A stretch of 9,573 bases of DNA from Deltaproteobacteria bacterium (lineage in GTDB: Bacteria > Desulfobacterota > BSN033 > UBA1163), in NCBI GenBank assembly GCA_016875255.1, contig VGRU01000137.1:1-9573 (forward strand), in the 5' to 3' direction. Position 1 is the stretch's first letter. Each line of letters opens with the position of its first letter. The notes beneath the pieces were generated by a model that was given only the letters and a program-made list of their open reading frames with translations, had not been told where the DNA came from and searched no databases. Position numbers and translations under genes: made by a program. Shown here piece after piece: positions 1 through 6,732 of this stretch.

Positions 1-744
1 GGAGGCAATGACTTGAAAGAGGTAGGTCCTGTATCCCAAGGCAATGGATCGAGGTTCGTTATCGCGAATCGATTGGAGAACCCGGCCAACGGGTGAATGG
101 ACGAATCGGAGCATTAACAGAAAAAGGATTACGCATATCAGGAGGATCAAAAAGTAACTGACGATTCTACCTGTGAGCTCGATTCCAAGGAAATGTCCAA
201 AGCTGTAATCAACGGCTAAGATCCCCGGAAGTTTAAAGCTAATCCCATCGTCTCCGCCGGTAATGGACCGCAGTTGGCTTGAGAGGATGAAGGCAAACTC
301 CATAAATGCGAGGGTGACCATGGCGAAAAAGATTGCCCGGATGCGAAGGGAGAAGAGGCCGATCAATACCGAGAGAATTCCCGAGACCACAATGGCGATT
401 AAGAAGGCCAGCGCCAGATGACCATAAGAAACCCATCCAAAATTCCCCATGAAGATGCCAACAGAGTAACAACCGATTCCAAAATATAAGACATGGCCCA
501 AGGAGACGATCCCCGTATATCCGAGAATCACATCATAGCTTGCCACCAATGCGGAAAAAATGATGATCTTTAAAACGACATCGAGCACTTCAAAGGAATG
601 GAACATAAAAGGAGTGAAGACAAAGAAAGCCAGGAGGAGAATTCTAAGGAAGAAAGAAGGGCTTCTAAAGCGAGCCTCTCTTTCTTCTAAGCGAAACTGT
701 TGAACAGGATTAAAATCGTTTTTTTCCAAATCAGGTTCCTTCAT
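1..744 (-). CDS. livM: LIV-type ABC transporter permease LivM, partial (C-terminus beyond left edge)
   Basis: Translating the minus strand from the ATG at 744 gives 248 codons with no stop down to the window edge, so the gene is open at its 3' end. The product is an inner-membrane permease subunit of a HAAT-family importer. After a charged N-terminus of about 30 residues come hydrophobic segments, the LivM hallmark ILGYTGIVSLGHVLYFG (about residues 73-89), the segment ITGGDDGI (about 157-164), and the cytoplasmic ATPase-contact loop HSPVGRVLQSIRDNEP (about 218-233), equivalent to the EAA loop. About 70-90 residues seem to be missing compared with usual LivM lengths. The start overlaps the end of livH by 14 nt, which suggests translational coupling. 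No strong Shine-Dalgarno precedes it; only a GGA lies nearby. It is the last visible gene of the left-hand transporter. Identification is firm; the substrate is unknown. Confidence 0.93.
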   Translation of the reverse strand, partial: MKEPDLEKNDFNPVQQFRLEEREARFRSPSFFLRILLLAFFVFTPFMFHSFEVLDVVLKIIIFSALVASYDVILGYTGIVSLGHVLYFGIGCYSVGIFMGNFGWVSYGHLALAFLIAIVVSGILSVLIGLFSLRIRAIFFAMVTLAFMEFAFILSSQLRSITGGDDGISFKLPGILAVDYSFGHFLGIELTGRIVSYFLILLICVILFLLMLRFVHSPVGRVLQSIRDNEPRSIALGYRTYLFQVIAS

Positions 745-1717
745 GAAATAGTCCGGTCGGACGAAATGAAAGAATGATGACCAGGAGCAGCATGGTAATG
801 CCGAGCGCCGCCTTAGGCACCAGATAGGCCACATAGTTATAGGAGAGCCCGACCAATAGCGCACCCACCACCGAACCTGTAATGCTTCCAAGGCCTCCGA
901 TGATGGCAACAATGAGCGCAAAAATAATGACCTCTCCTCCCATCGCAGGATGAATCGATTTGACGAAAGTGGCCCACATTCCGCCTCCGATGGCGGCCAG
1001 GGCAGAGCCAACTGCAAACACCCCTGTGAAATACCGGTAGATATTGTGTCCCATCACCTGAACCATTTCAGGATTCTCCACGCCAGCCCTGACAATGGTT
1101 CCCAGTCTCGTTTTTCTCAGGATCATCAAAATGACGAAATAGAGGATGAGCCCCATGACAATGGCAATCAGGGGATACTTTGATACCACCACGTCAAAGA
1201 TATCCCAGGATCCCATAAAACTGATTGGAACCGGCATGACCTCGTCATTCGGCCCCCAGACGATGCGGACCAACTCTTCCAGAACAATCATCGCTCCCAC
1301 GGTGATAAAGATTTGAAAAAGATGGCTTCCATAAACAGGACGGATGACTAACCGTTCGGTGATGATCCCTAATAAGCCAACGAGGAGTCCGGCGAGGATG
1401 AGGGCCAGGAGAAAGATGGCGATATTCAAAAAGATGGAATCGGACCCGCCCCAACCTGTCCATTCATTGATCAGCGTAAATGAGGTAAAGCCGATGTATG
1501 CCCCCCAGGTGAAGAGGGCCCCATGAGCGAGATTGAGGACGCTCAGAAAGCCGAAGATCAGCGAAAACCCTGAGGCGACCAGAAAAAGGAGCATCCCCAT
1601 CGCCAGACCGGAGATGGTCAGGGTAATGTAGGTTTTGGGGCTGATCAATGAAAGGGGCGACAGAAAGATGGCCAAAACAATCAGCGTTGGAAGCCATTTT
1701 CTCTGGTTAGGAGTCAT
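731..1717 (-). CDS. livH: LIV-type ABC transporter permease LivH
   Basis: This 328-residue polytopic inner-membrane protein is the second permease of the left-hand importer. It shows the LivH signature VASGFSLIFGFLSVLNLAHG early in the protein, many hydrophobic segments, and the ATPase-contact loop KTRLGTIVRAGVENPEMVQV. It ends in the family-typical RPTGLF stretch. I chose the ATG at 1717, which has GAAAGG 12 nt upstream (1730-1735). An in-frame GTG at 1753 would add 12 residues (giving 340), but that codon lies inside a perfect inverted repeat and the extra residues are not membrane-like. The gene follows livF after 81 nt and overlaps livM by 14 nt. A loop after the second or third hydrophobic segment (NEWTGWGGSD) makes it longer than the other LivH in this window. 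Confidence 0.94.
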   Translation of the reverse strand: MTPNQRKWLPTLIVLAIFLSPLSLISPKTYITLTISGLAMGMLLFLVASGFSLIFGFLSVLNLAHGALFTWGAYIGFTSFTLINEWTGWGGSDSIFLNIAIFLLALILAGLLVGLLGIITERLVIRPVYGSHLFQIFITVGAMIVLEELVRIVWGPNDEVMPVPISFMGSWDIFDVVVSKYPLIAIVMGLILYFVILMILRKTRLGTIVRAGVENPEMVQVMGHNIYRYFTGVFAVGSALAAIGGGMWATFVKSIHPAMGGEVIIFALIVAIIGGLGSITGSVVGALLVGLSYNYVAYLVPKAALGITMLLLVIILSFRPTGLFHEGT

Positions 1718-1748
1718 ATATTTTCTGGACCTTTCGACGCCAGAACCT

Positions 1749-1791
1749 CTCACCCTTGCCCTCTCCCCGCGGGGGAGAGGGCAAGGGTGAG
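1749..1791. repeat. Perfect 20-bp inverted repeat (hairpin) between livF and livH
   Basis: The arms CTCACCCTTGCCCTCTCCCC (1749-1768) and its exact reverse complement (1772-1791) are separated by 3 nt. The result is a very GC-rich, stable hairpin in the transcript between the livF stop and the livH start. No U-run follows on the minus strand, so it is not a standard Rho-independent terminator. GAGAGGG/CCCTCTC palindromes of this kind are, from memory, frequent dispersed intergenic repeats in many bacteria. A role in mRNA stability, or in separating levels of the ATPase and permease genes, is possible but only inferred. Confidence 0.9.
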
Positions 1792-1798
1792 GAAAATC

Positions 1799-2527
1799 TC
1801 AACTCGAAATTCCTAAATACTTTTTCTTCAGTTCCTCATTTTGGACCAACTCTTCCATCTGACCATGGTGGACCGTCCTTCCATCATCGAAGAGGTAGAA
1901 GTCGCTGGCGAGGCTGCTGGCCATATAAAAGTTTTGCTCGACCAGAATCACCACTGTCATTCCCTTCAATTTGTTGATCGAATCAATGAGATGGTCAATA
2001 ATAATGGGAGCCAATCCTTTGGAGGGTTCATCGATCAATAGCAATTCGTTCTGGTTCACCAGGGGGCGGGCAATGGCGAGCATCTGCTTTTGTCCGCCAC
2101 TTAAATTACCAGCCATTGTTTTCCAGAATTTTTTAAGGTCAGGGAAAATGTCGAAAACGGTTTCCATCCTCTCTCGCGTCTTCCCATCCTCCTTAATCAT
2201 GGCCACGCGGAAGTTTTCTTCGACAGTGAGAAGGTTATAAATACCTCGATCCTCGGGAACGTAGCCAATGCCCAGACGGGAAATCTCGTAAGATTTCATA
2301 CCCTGGAGCTTTCGATTTTTTAGGTGGATGGTCCCTTGGGATGGAGGGAGCAACCCCATGATTGAACGCAAGGCGGTACTTTTACCCGCTCCGTTTCTAC
2401 CCAAAAGGACCGTGACCTTGCCAGGGTGAACCTCAAACGATACCCCCTGGAGGATATGGTGTTTTCCAATGAAGGTGTGAATCCCTTCGACTTTGAGAAC
2501 CGGCTCAGCCACGAGATCGACCTCCAC
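1799..2527 (-). CDS. livF: LIV-type ABC transporter ATP-binding protein LivF
   Basis: This 242-residue cytoplasmic ATPase powers the left-hand importer together with LivG. Visible motifs are Walker A GRNGAGKST (43-51), the YVPEDRGIY stretch typical of LivF (about 89-97), signature LSGGQ (142-146) and Walker B LLLIDEP (162-168). The H-loop position reads VEQN, with Gln instead of His, as is common in LivF proteins. The start is a GTG at 2527. It is supported by AGGAGG (2537-2542) placed 9 nt upstream, inside the end of livG, which gives a 23-nt overlap with livG and probable coupling. Length is normal for LivF (about 230-245). The downstream gap to livH carries a strong hairpin. Confidence 0.95.
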   Translation of the reverse strand: MEVDLVAEPVLKVEGIHTFIGKHHILQGVSFEVHPGKVTVLLGRNGAGKSTALRSIMGLLPPSQGTIHLKNRKLQGMKSYEISRLGIGYVPEDRGIYNLLTVEENFRVAMIKEDGKTRERMETVFDIFPDLKKFWKTMAGNLSGGQKQMLAIARPLVNQNELLLIDEPSKGLAPIIIDHLIDSINKLKGMTVVILVEQNFYMASSLASDFYLFDDGRTVHHGQMEELVQNEELKKKYLGISS

Positions 2528-3302
2528 CGAAATAGGCCTCCTGGACTTCTTTATTTTTACTGACGGCTTCGGGCGTGTCGTCCGTAATCAATTTCCCTTC
2601 ATGAAGGACGGCGATTGAATCGGAAAGAGCCATCAGCACATCCATTTTGTGTTCGACGAGAAGGATCGTTTTATCCCTCCGATTCTTGATTTCCTTAAGG
2701 AGCTCCAAAATGGAAGGAACCTCTTCAAGGGCCATGCCGGCCGTGGGTTCATCAAGAAGAAGGACTTCTGTCCCTAAAGCCAGCAAGATGGCAATTTCTA
2801 ACTTTCGCTGTTCTCCATGCGTGAGGCCACTTGCAGGAACATTCCATTTTTTATCCAGTAACACCATTTTTAAGATGTCATAGGCCCGGTCTTCCAATTC
2901 GGAGAAGTAAAGATAATTTTTCCAGAAGTTAAAACCGATATCCTTTTGAGATTGGATGGCCAACCGGACATTTTCCAGTACGGGAAGGGAGAGAAAGACA
3001 TTGGTGAGCTGAAAAGACCTTCCGATACCCAGTTGGGTTCGAATAGCCGGAGAGAGTGGAGTGATGTCTTTTCCCTTTAAAAAGACTTTTCCTTCTGTAG
3101 GGCGGTATTGTCCGGAAATCATGTTAAAAAAGGTCGTTTTGCCTGCGCCATTCGGGCCGATGATTGATTTGAATGTAAATGGCGGGATTTGGAGGCTGAC
3201 ATGGTCCACTGCGACGTGGCCGCCAAAGCGTATGGTGAGATCTTTCGTTTCGATGATGGGGGATGGAGTCACGATGTTACCATCTATCTCTTGACGTAAC
3301 AT
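2505..3302 (-). CDS. livG: LIV-type ABC transporter ATP-binding protein LivG
   Basis: This 265-residue cytoplasmic ATPase subunit pairs with LivF. Visible motifs are Walker A GPNGAGKTT (49-57), the GIGRSFQ stretch typical of LivG (about 92-98), a variant signature LTHGEQRKLEIA (160-171), Walker B VLLLDEPTAGM (180-190) and H-loop VEHKMD (His about 218). The ATG at 3302 has no convincing Shine-Dalgarno. An in-frame GTG at about 3272 would trim ten non-conserved residues and is a possible alternative start, since the conserved domain begins near residue 16. It follows livK after a 193-nt repeat-filled gap and overlaps livF by 23 nt. Having the ATPase genes directly after the binding protein, before the permeases, differs from the right-hand cluster. 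Confidence 0.94.
   Translation of the reverse strand: MLRQEIDGNIVTPSPIIETKDLTIRFGGHVAVDHVSLQIPPFTFKSIIGPNGAGKTTFFNMISGQYRPTEGKVFLKGKDITPLSPAIRTQLGIGRSFQLTNVFLSLPVLENVRLAIQSQKDIGFNFWKNYLYFSELEDRAYDILKMVLLDKKWNVPASGLTHGEQRKLEIAILLALGTEVLLLDEPTAGMALEEVPSILELLKEIKNRRDKTILLVEHKMDVLMALSDSIAVLHEGKLITDDTPEAVSKNKEVQEAYFGGGRSRG
2537..2542 (-). promoter_or_regulatory. Shine-Dalgarno of livF, embedded in livG
   Basis: AGGAGG on the minus strand lies 9 nt before the GTG at 2527. It decides this non-ATG start and the 23-nt overlap with livG. Confidence 0.75.
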
Positions 3303-3347
3303 TTACACACTTGGGAGTCAGAAAACCATTCAACTTCGTTAGGATGG

Positions 3348-3466
3348 GTATCAGACGACCAGGGTATCAGGGTGCAGAGGACCAGGAAATCAGGGCACCA
3401 GGCAAGAAGTTCTTGTTCGGCCTGATATTCTGATACCCTGACTTCCGCCTCCTGTTAACCTGATAC
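3348..3466. repeat. Nested CAGGGTATCAG-type inverted repeats between livK and livG
   Basis: Most of the 193-nt gap 3303-3495 consists of repeated short words around GGTATCAG and CTGATACC. Three nested pairings can be seen: GTATCAG 3348-3354 with 3460-3466, CAGGGTATCAG 3360-3370 with its exact reverse complement 3430-3440, and ATCAGG 3389-3394 with 3421-3426. The gap could therefore fold as one long imperfect hairpin in the transcript. No U-tract follows. It contains no coding frame with family features. Lowering expression of the genes after livK relative to the binding protein is a plausible role but is not shown. Confidence 0.75.
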
Positions 3467-3495
3467 TCTGATAGCCGTTTCAAAGGGCTAACCTG

Positions 3496-4716
3496 CTACC
3501 TCTTCACCAGAACGGGGGGCATTCCCTCTTCGGGGGAGACTTCTCTTACCAGGACAGGGACAGCCCATTCTCTGTCCGGCCTTGCATCCAACTTAAAGAT
3601 ATACATGGACTGCATGGCCTGATGATCTATGTTACGAAAATACATTCTTCCCTTTGGGGTCATAAATTCTAACCCCTCCATGGTCGTGATCAGCTTTTCG
3701 GTATCTGTTGATTGGGCTTTCTCAAAGGCCCTGACGACTGCCATGGCCGCGGCAAATCCTCCGCAGGTAAAGAAGTCAGGAGGTTCTTTGAACCGAGTTG
3801 TATGCTCCTTGACCAACCAGTCATTGACCGGATTTTTGGGAAGCTCATAATAGTAATAGGCTCCTCCGGTCATTCCCTTTAAGCTCTCGTATGCTTTTAG
3901 GAGCGGAAGGGTGGCTTTTAGAACAGGGAGAATATTTCCGCCCGTAGTGATCTTGATCCCATATTTTTCGACCTTCATGACTGCCATCTGCTCGATGGGA
4001 GGGTTCTTTCCCGCCCATACAACAAAAACATATTTTTCTCCAGGCTTGTCTTTGAGGGCATCGATGATCCTCTGGACAGAGGAGGTATGATCGGTCTGGG
4101 CCATTGGAGCATATTCCTCATGGACCATCTTGGCTCCCAATTTTTCGGCGGCCGCCTTGTATGCGGCAACCCCATCTCTTCCAAATGCATAATCCTGGGC
4201 AATCGCGGCAAGCAAGACGCCTGGCTTGGCGACTGCTTTGGCATTGGAGATGGCGTCCTGGCCGGAGTTCCTTCCGGTTCTAAAGACATACCGGTTCCAG
4301 GCACTGCCCGTTATTGAATCGGCTACGGCTGGTTCGACCACCAAAATCTTTTTGAATTCTTGGGCCACCGGAAGCATGGCCAGCGCCGCAGCGCTGCTCG
4401 TGGTCCCAACGACCATATCCACTTTATCATCCGCATAGAGCTTTGTGATCAAACGTTTGGCCACATCGGGTTTAATCTGATCATCTTCAACAATCAGTTC
4501 GACCTTTCTTCCCAAGATCAGGTTCTTCCCTTGAGTGCCATACTCCAGGCCCAGCTTAAATCCGGTGAGCATCTGCTTGGCATAAGCCTCCAGCGCGCCT
4601 GAAAACCCCTGAACGACTCCAATCTTTAGGGGCTGCTGGGCTTCCGATTGAATAGAGAAGAGAACGACCAGAGAGACAACGAGCGCTAAAACTCTTAACC
4701 CTTTGTTGATGAGCAT
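3496..4716 (-). CDS. livK: LIV-type ABC transporter substrate-binding protein (LivK-like), left-hand system
   Basis: This 406-residue exported solute-binding protein (periplasmic-binding-protein family of HAAT importers) captures the ligand for the left-hand permease. An N-terminal signal peptide is clear: Lys/Arg near the start, a hydrophobic core (LALVVSLVVLF), then SEA before QQPLKIGVV, with likely cleavage after SEA. Family stretches include LKIGVVQGFSG, VVGTTSSAAALAM, QDYAFGRDG and FFTCGGFAAAMAVV. The ATG at 4716 is preferred because AAGGAGG (4725-4731) lies 8 nt upstream. The ATG at 4722, two codons earlier, would sit only 2 nt from it. No lipobox Cys is seen after the signal, so a soluble periplasmic protein is expected. 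The ligand is unknown. It probably heads its own transcription unit, since a promoter-like region lies just upstream. Confidence 0.94.
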   Translation of the reverse strand: MLINKGLRVLALVVSLVVLFSIQSEAQQPLKIGVVQGFSGALEAYAKQMLTGFKLGLEYGTQGKNLILGRKVELIVEDDQIKPDVAKRLITKLYADDKVDMVVGTTSSAAALAMLPVAQEFKKILVVEPAVADSITGSAWNRYVFRTGRNSGQDAISNAKAVAKPGVLLAAIAQDYAFGRDGVAAYKAAAEKLGAKMVHEEYAPMAQTDHTSSVQRIIDALKDKPGEKYVFVVWAGKNPPIEQMAVMKVEKYGIKITTGGNILPVLKATLPLLKAYESLKGMTGGAYYYYELPKNPVNDWLVKEHTTRFKEPPDFFTCGGFAAAMAVVRAFEKAQSTDTEKLITTMEGLEFMTPKGRMYFRNIDHQAMQSMYIFKLDARPDREWAVPVLVREVSPEEGMPPVLVKR

Positions 4717-4724
4717 AATCATGA

Positions 4725-4731
4725 CCTCCTT
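4725..4731 (-). promoter_or_regulatory. Strong Shine-Dalgarno deciding the livK start
   Basis: AAGGAGG on the minus strand is 8 nt from the ATG at 4716 but only 2 nt from the ATG at 4722, so it favours the downstream start. It is the strongest ribosome site in the window, which fits the high synthesis usually needed for binding proteins. Confidence 0.8.
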
Positions 4732-4748
4732 TCTTTTTTATAACCCTT

Positions 4749-4779
4749 TATATACGGACATCTTATGTTTATTTGTCAC
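4749..4779 (-). promoter_or_regulatory. Possible sigma70-type promoter for the left-hand liv operon
   Basis: On the minus strand, GTGACA (4774-4779, five of six matches to TTGACA) precedes TATATA (4749-4754) with a 19-nt spacer; GTATAT one base earlier would give 18 nt. The region is AT-rich and lies about 20-30 nt before the strong ribosome site of livK. The spacer is slightly long and the match modest, so this is a tentative call based mainly on position in the only sizeable AT-rich gap before livK. Confidence 0.35.
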
Positions 4780-4798
4780 GTTTGAAGATATGAGTCCC

Positions 4799-4821
4799 CC
4801 CCAAAGTTAACCCTTTTGGGG
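4799..4821 (-). other. Stem-loop at the 3' end of the hydratase gene
   Basis: CCCCAAA (4799-4805) can pair with TTTGGGG (4815-4821), enclosing the hydratase stop codon in the loop. In the transcript it is followed by more G residues and then ACTCAT, with no U-run. It is therefore not a convincing intrinsic terminator, though it may protect the 3' end or weakly pause transcription before the next unit. Confidence 0.4.
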
Positions 4822-5232
4822 AGGCATGGCCCAGGCGAACCCATCGACCACGATCGCACCCTCCTGGTTGGTGCAGGTTGTTCTGAATTTTGCCCTGTTC
4901 TTCTCGGCAAGGAGCTCAACGACCTCCACCCTGGCAGTGATCGTATCTCCGATTCTAACAGGAGCAAGAAACGTGACCTCCTGGGAAAGAAAGATCGTTC
5001 CATACCCTGGAAGAATATTTCCCAGGAGGGTGGAGAAGAGCCCGAGGGAGTAGACTCCATGGGCGATCCTTCCTTTGAATCTTGTTTTTTCTGCATAAGC
5101 CTGGTCAGTGTGGACCGGATTGGTATCCCCGGTCACCCGGGCGAACTCGTTGACGATCTCTTCTGTAATGGTCTTGGAGATCTGGGCCGCATCTCCGATT
5201 TTAAGTTCGTGAATCGATTTTCCCTGGCTCAC
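4807..5232 (-). CDS. MaoC-like (R)-specific enoyl-CoA hydratase / dehydratase domain protein
   Basis: This 141-residue single hotdog-fold protein resembles PhaJ and other (R)-specific enoyl-CoA hydratases, which hydrate trans-2-enoyl-CoA to (R)-3-hydroxyacyl-CoA in the cytoplasm. The hydratase motif is clear: FARVTGDTNPVHTD at 30-43, containing the expected catalytic Asp36 and His41, followed by FKGRIAHGVYSLGLFSTLLG. The middle FLAPVRIGDTITARVEV stretch is also typical. The length is normal for one-domain members. The start is a GTG at 5232 with AAAGGA (5244-5249) 11 nt upstream; no better in-frame ATG is visible. It begins 60 nt after livF of the right-hand transporter on the same strand, so it may be the last gene of that transcript. 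The true acyl-CoA substrate cannot be told. Members of this fold also act in beta-hydroxyacyl-ACP dehydration, mesaconyl-CoA hydration and polyketide pathways. Confidence 0.9.
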   Translation of the reverse strand: MSQGKSIHELKIGDAAQISKTITEEIVNEFARVTGDTNPVHTDQAYAEKTRFKGRIAHGVYSLGLFSTLLGNILPGYGTIFLSQEVTFLAPVRIGDTITARVEVVELLAEKNRAKFRTTCTNQEGAIVVDGFAWAMPPQKG

Positions 5233-5292
5233 AACAATCAGATTCCTTTCGGCTTTAAGGTGGAAGTTTGTCCGAGGCAGGGGGAGCGAAAC

Positions 5293-5988
5293 TCAAACCA
5301 TGAGATATTTTTTCCGAACTTCTTCATTCTTTTGTAATTCAACGATGGTTCCCTGATAACGGATGGTTCCCTTATCAATGACGTAACCGCGGTCGCTTAA
5401 AGCGGTGGCAAGTCCCACATTATGCTCGCAGATGAGCATTGTGACGCCTAATTTTTTAATCTCCCCGAGCTGCTCTTTCATAGATTGAATGACCAGAGGA
5501 GCCAATCCCTCCCCGGGTTCATCCAAAAGGAGAAGGTCAGGATTGGTCATGAGAGTTCGGGCGACCGTAAGCATCTGTTGTTCTCCGCCGCTGAGATGGT
5601 TTCCCATGTGAGTATCCAGATCTTTAAGTTTTGGAAAGAGGCTATAAATGCGCTCCAGATTCCAGGTGGTCGTTTCTGTTTCTCTCCGAGCGACAAGAAT
5701 ATTTTGCCGAACGGTTAAATCGGGGAAGATACGACGTGTATCCGGCACATAACCGATCCCCATCCTGGCAATACGGTAAGGAGGTTTCCCAATAATTTCG
5801 TTTCCCTTGAATTTAATGCTTCCCGATTTTGGCGGTGTGAGGCCGATGATGCTCCTGAAGGTCGTCGTCTTCCCGGCCCCATTCCTCCCCAAGAGACAAA
5901 CGGCTTCCCCTTGTTTGACCTCAAAAGAGATGCCGAAAAGAATGTGGCTTGTTCCATAATAAGTATGAATTCCGTTTACTTCAAGCAT
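5293..5988 (-). CDS. livF: LIV-type ABC transporter ATP-binding protein LivF, right-hand system
   Basis: This 231-residue cytoplasmic ATPase carries Walker A GRNGAGKTT (34-42), the YVPDTRRIFPDLTV stretch of LivF (about 80-93), signature LSGGEQ (132-137) and Walker B LLLLDEPGEGLAP (152-164). The H-loop reads CEHN, keeping His189, whereas the other LivF in this window has Gln there. It starts at the ATG at 5988, one base after the livG stop, with a G-rich stretch in the end of livG as the likely ribosome site, so coupling to livG is expected. The two LivF proteins are clearly different in sequence. It is the last transporter gene of the right-hand system; the hydratase gene follows after 60 nt. 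Confidence 0.95.
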   Translation of the reverse strand: MLEVNGIHTYYGTSHILFGISFEVKQGEAVCLLGRNGAGKTTTFRSIIGLTPPKSGSIKFKGNEIIGKPPYRIARMGIGYVPDTRRIFPDLTVRQNILVARRETETTTWNLERIYSLFPKLKDLDTHMGNHLSGGEQQMLTVARTLMTNPDLLLLDEPGEGLAPLVIQSMKEQLGEIKKLGVTMLICEHNVGLATALSDRGYVIDKGTIRYQGTIVELQKNEEVRKKYLMV

Positions 5989-5989
5989 T

Positions 5990-6730
5990 TTATGCCGTGC
6001 CCCCCAGGTATACTTTCTGAACCTCTTCGCTGGCTCTCACTGCTTGTGGGGATCCGTCCGCAATCAAGGTGCCTTGATGAAGCACCGATATCCGTTTGGC
6101 GATTCCAAATACAACACTCATATCATGTTCGGTAAAGAGAATGGTTATTCCTCTTTCTGTTGATAATTTTTGAATGAGCGCCATGGTGCTTTCCGTCTCT
6201 TCGGGAGACATGCCACAGGTCGGTTCATCCAGGAGCAACAGTTCAGGTTCGGTTCCGAGGGTGATGGCCAGTTCCAATCGCTTTTTGTCGCCATGAGATA
6301 TGGAATCTCCAAGAGTATTGGCCTGATTAGCCAATTCTACGTCCTCCAATATATTCCAGACCTTTTCTTTGAAGAATTTATTTGCCGACGAGAAGAATTT
6401 GAGAGTGACTTTTCGATGAGATAACAATGCCATGAGTACACTTTCATAAACAGTGAACTTGGGGTAGATACTGGTGATCTGAAAAGACCGAGTGATTCCA
6501 AGGGTGCATCGGGTATAGGCAGGAAGATGGGTGATCTCTTTATCTTTAAATAAAACCTTTCCGAAAGTCGCCGGATGATAACCTGTAATAAGATTAAAAT
6601 AGGTGGATTTGCCGGCGCCGTTCGGGCCGATGATGGCGTGAATGTCCCCTTTGTGAATATCGAGGCTGACTTGATTGACAGCCCGAAGCTTTCCAAATTC
6701 CTTTGTGATGCTCTGCGTCTGGAGAAGCAT
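5990..6730 (-). CDS. livG: LIV-type ABC transporter ATP-binding protein LivG, right-hand system
   Basis: This 246-residue cytoplasmic ATPase shows Walker A GPNGAGKST (35-43), the GITRSFQITSIYP stretch (about 78-90), a variant signature ISHGDKKRLELA (144-155), Walker B LLLLDEPTCGMSP (164-176) and H-loop FTEHDMSVVFG (His202). SHGDKK replaces the canonical LSGGQ; SxGD-type variants are usual in LivG and urea-transporter ATPases, though the KK is a less common version. The ATG at 6730 lies 2 nt after the livM stop with AAAGGG upstream in the end of livM, so the permease and ATPase are probably translated together. Confidence 0.94.
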   Translation of the reverse strand: MLLQTQSITKEFGKLRAVNQVSLDIHKGDIHAIIGPNGAGKSTYFNLITGYHPATFGKVLFKDKEITHLPAYTRCTLGITRSFQITSIYPKFTVYESVLMALLSHRKVTLKFFSSANKFFKEKVWNILEDVELANQANTLGDSISHGDKKRLELAITLGTEPELLLLDEPTCGMSPEETESTMALIQKLSTERGITILFTEHDMSVVFGIAKRISVLHQGTLIADGSPQAVRASEEVQKVYLGGTA

Positions 6731-6732
6731 GT

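Noticed and set aside
239..472. 77-residue minus-strand open frame near the left edge
   Set aside because: It is out of frame with the partial livM that covers 1-744, whose conserved motifs are unambiguous.
3303..3495. Riboswitch or leader peptide
   Set aside because: The gap lies inside the operon after livK; the structure is explained by simple word repeats and no known aptamer core or amino-acid-rich leader frame is seen.
3975..4304. 109-residue minus-strand frame inside livK
   Set aside because: Proline/serine/arginine-rich alternate frame of the binding-protein gene with no family features.
4799..4821. Rho-independent terminator after the hydratase
   Set aside because: A short stem exists but it is followed by G residues and ACTCAT rather than a U-run on the transcribed strand, so it was listed only as a stem-loop.
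4816..5337. 173-residue open frame on the plus strand opposite the hydratase gene
   Set aside because: It lies antisense to a clearly conserved MaoC-type gene, has no recognisable domain and a composition unlike a natural protein; it is a frame shadow.
6337..6696. 119-residue minus-strand frame inside livG
   Set aside because: Alternate frame of an ABC ATPase gene with intact motifs in the main frame.
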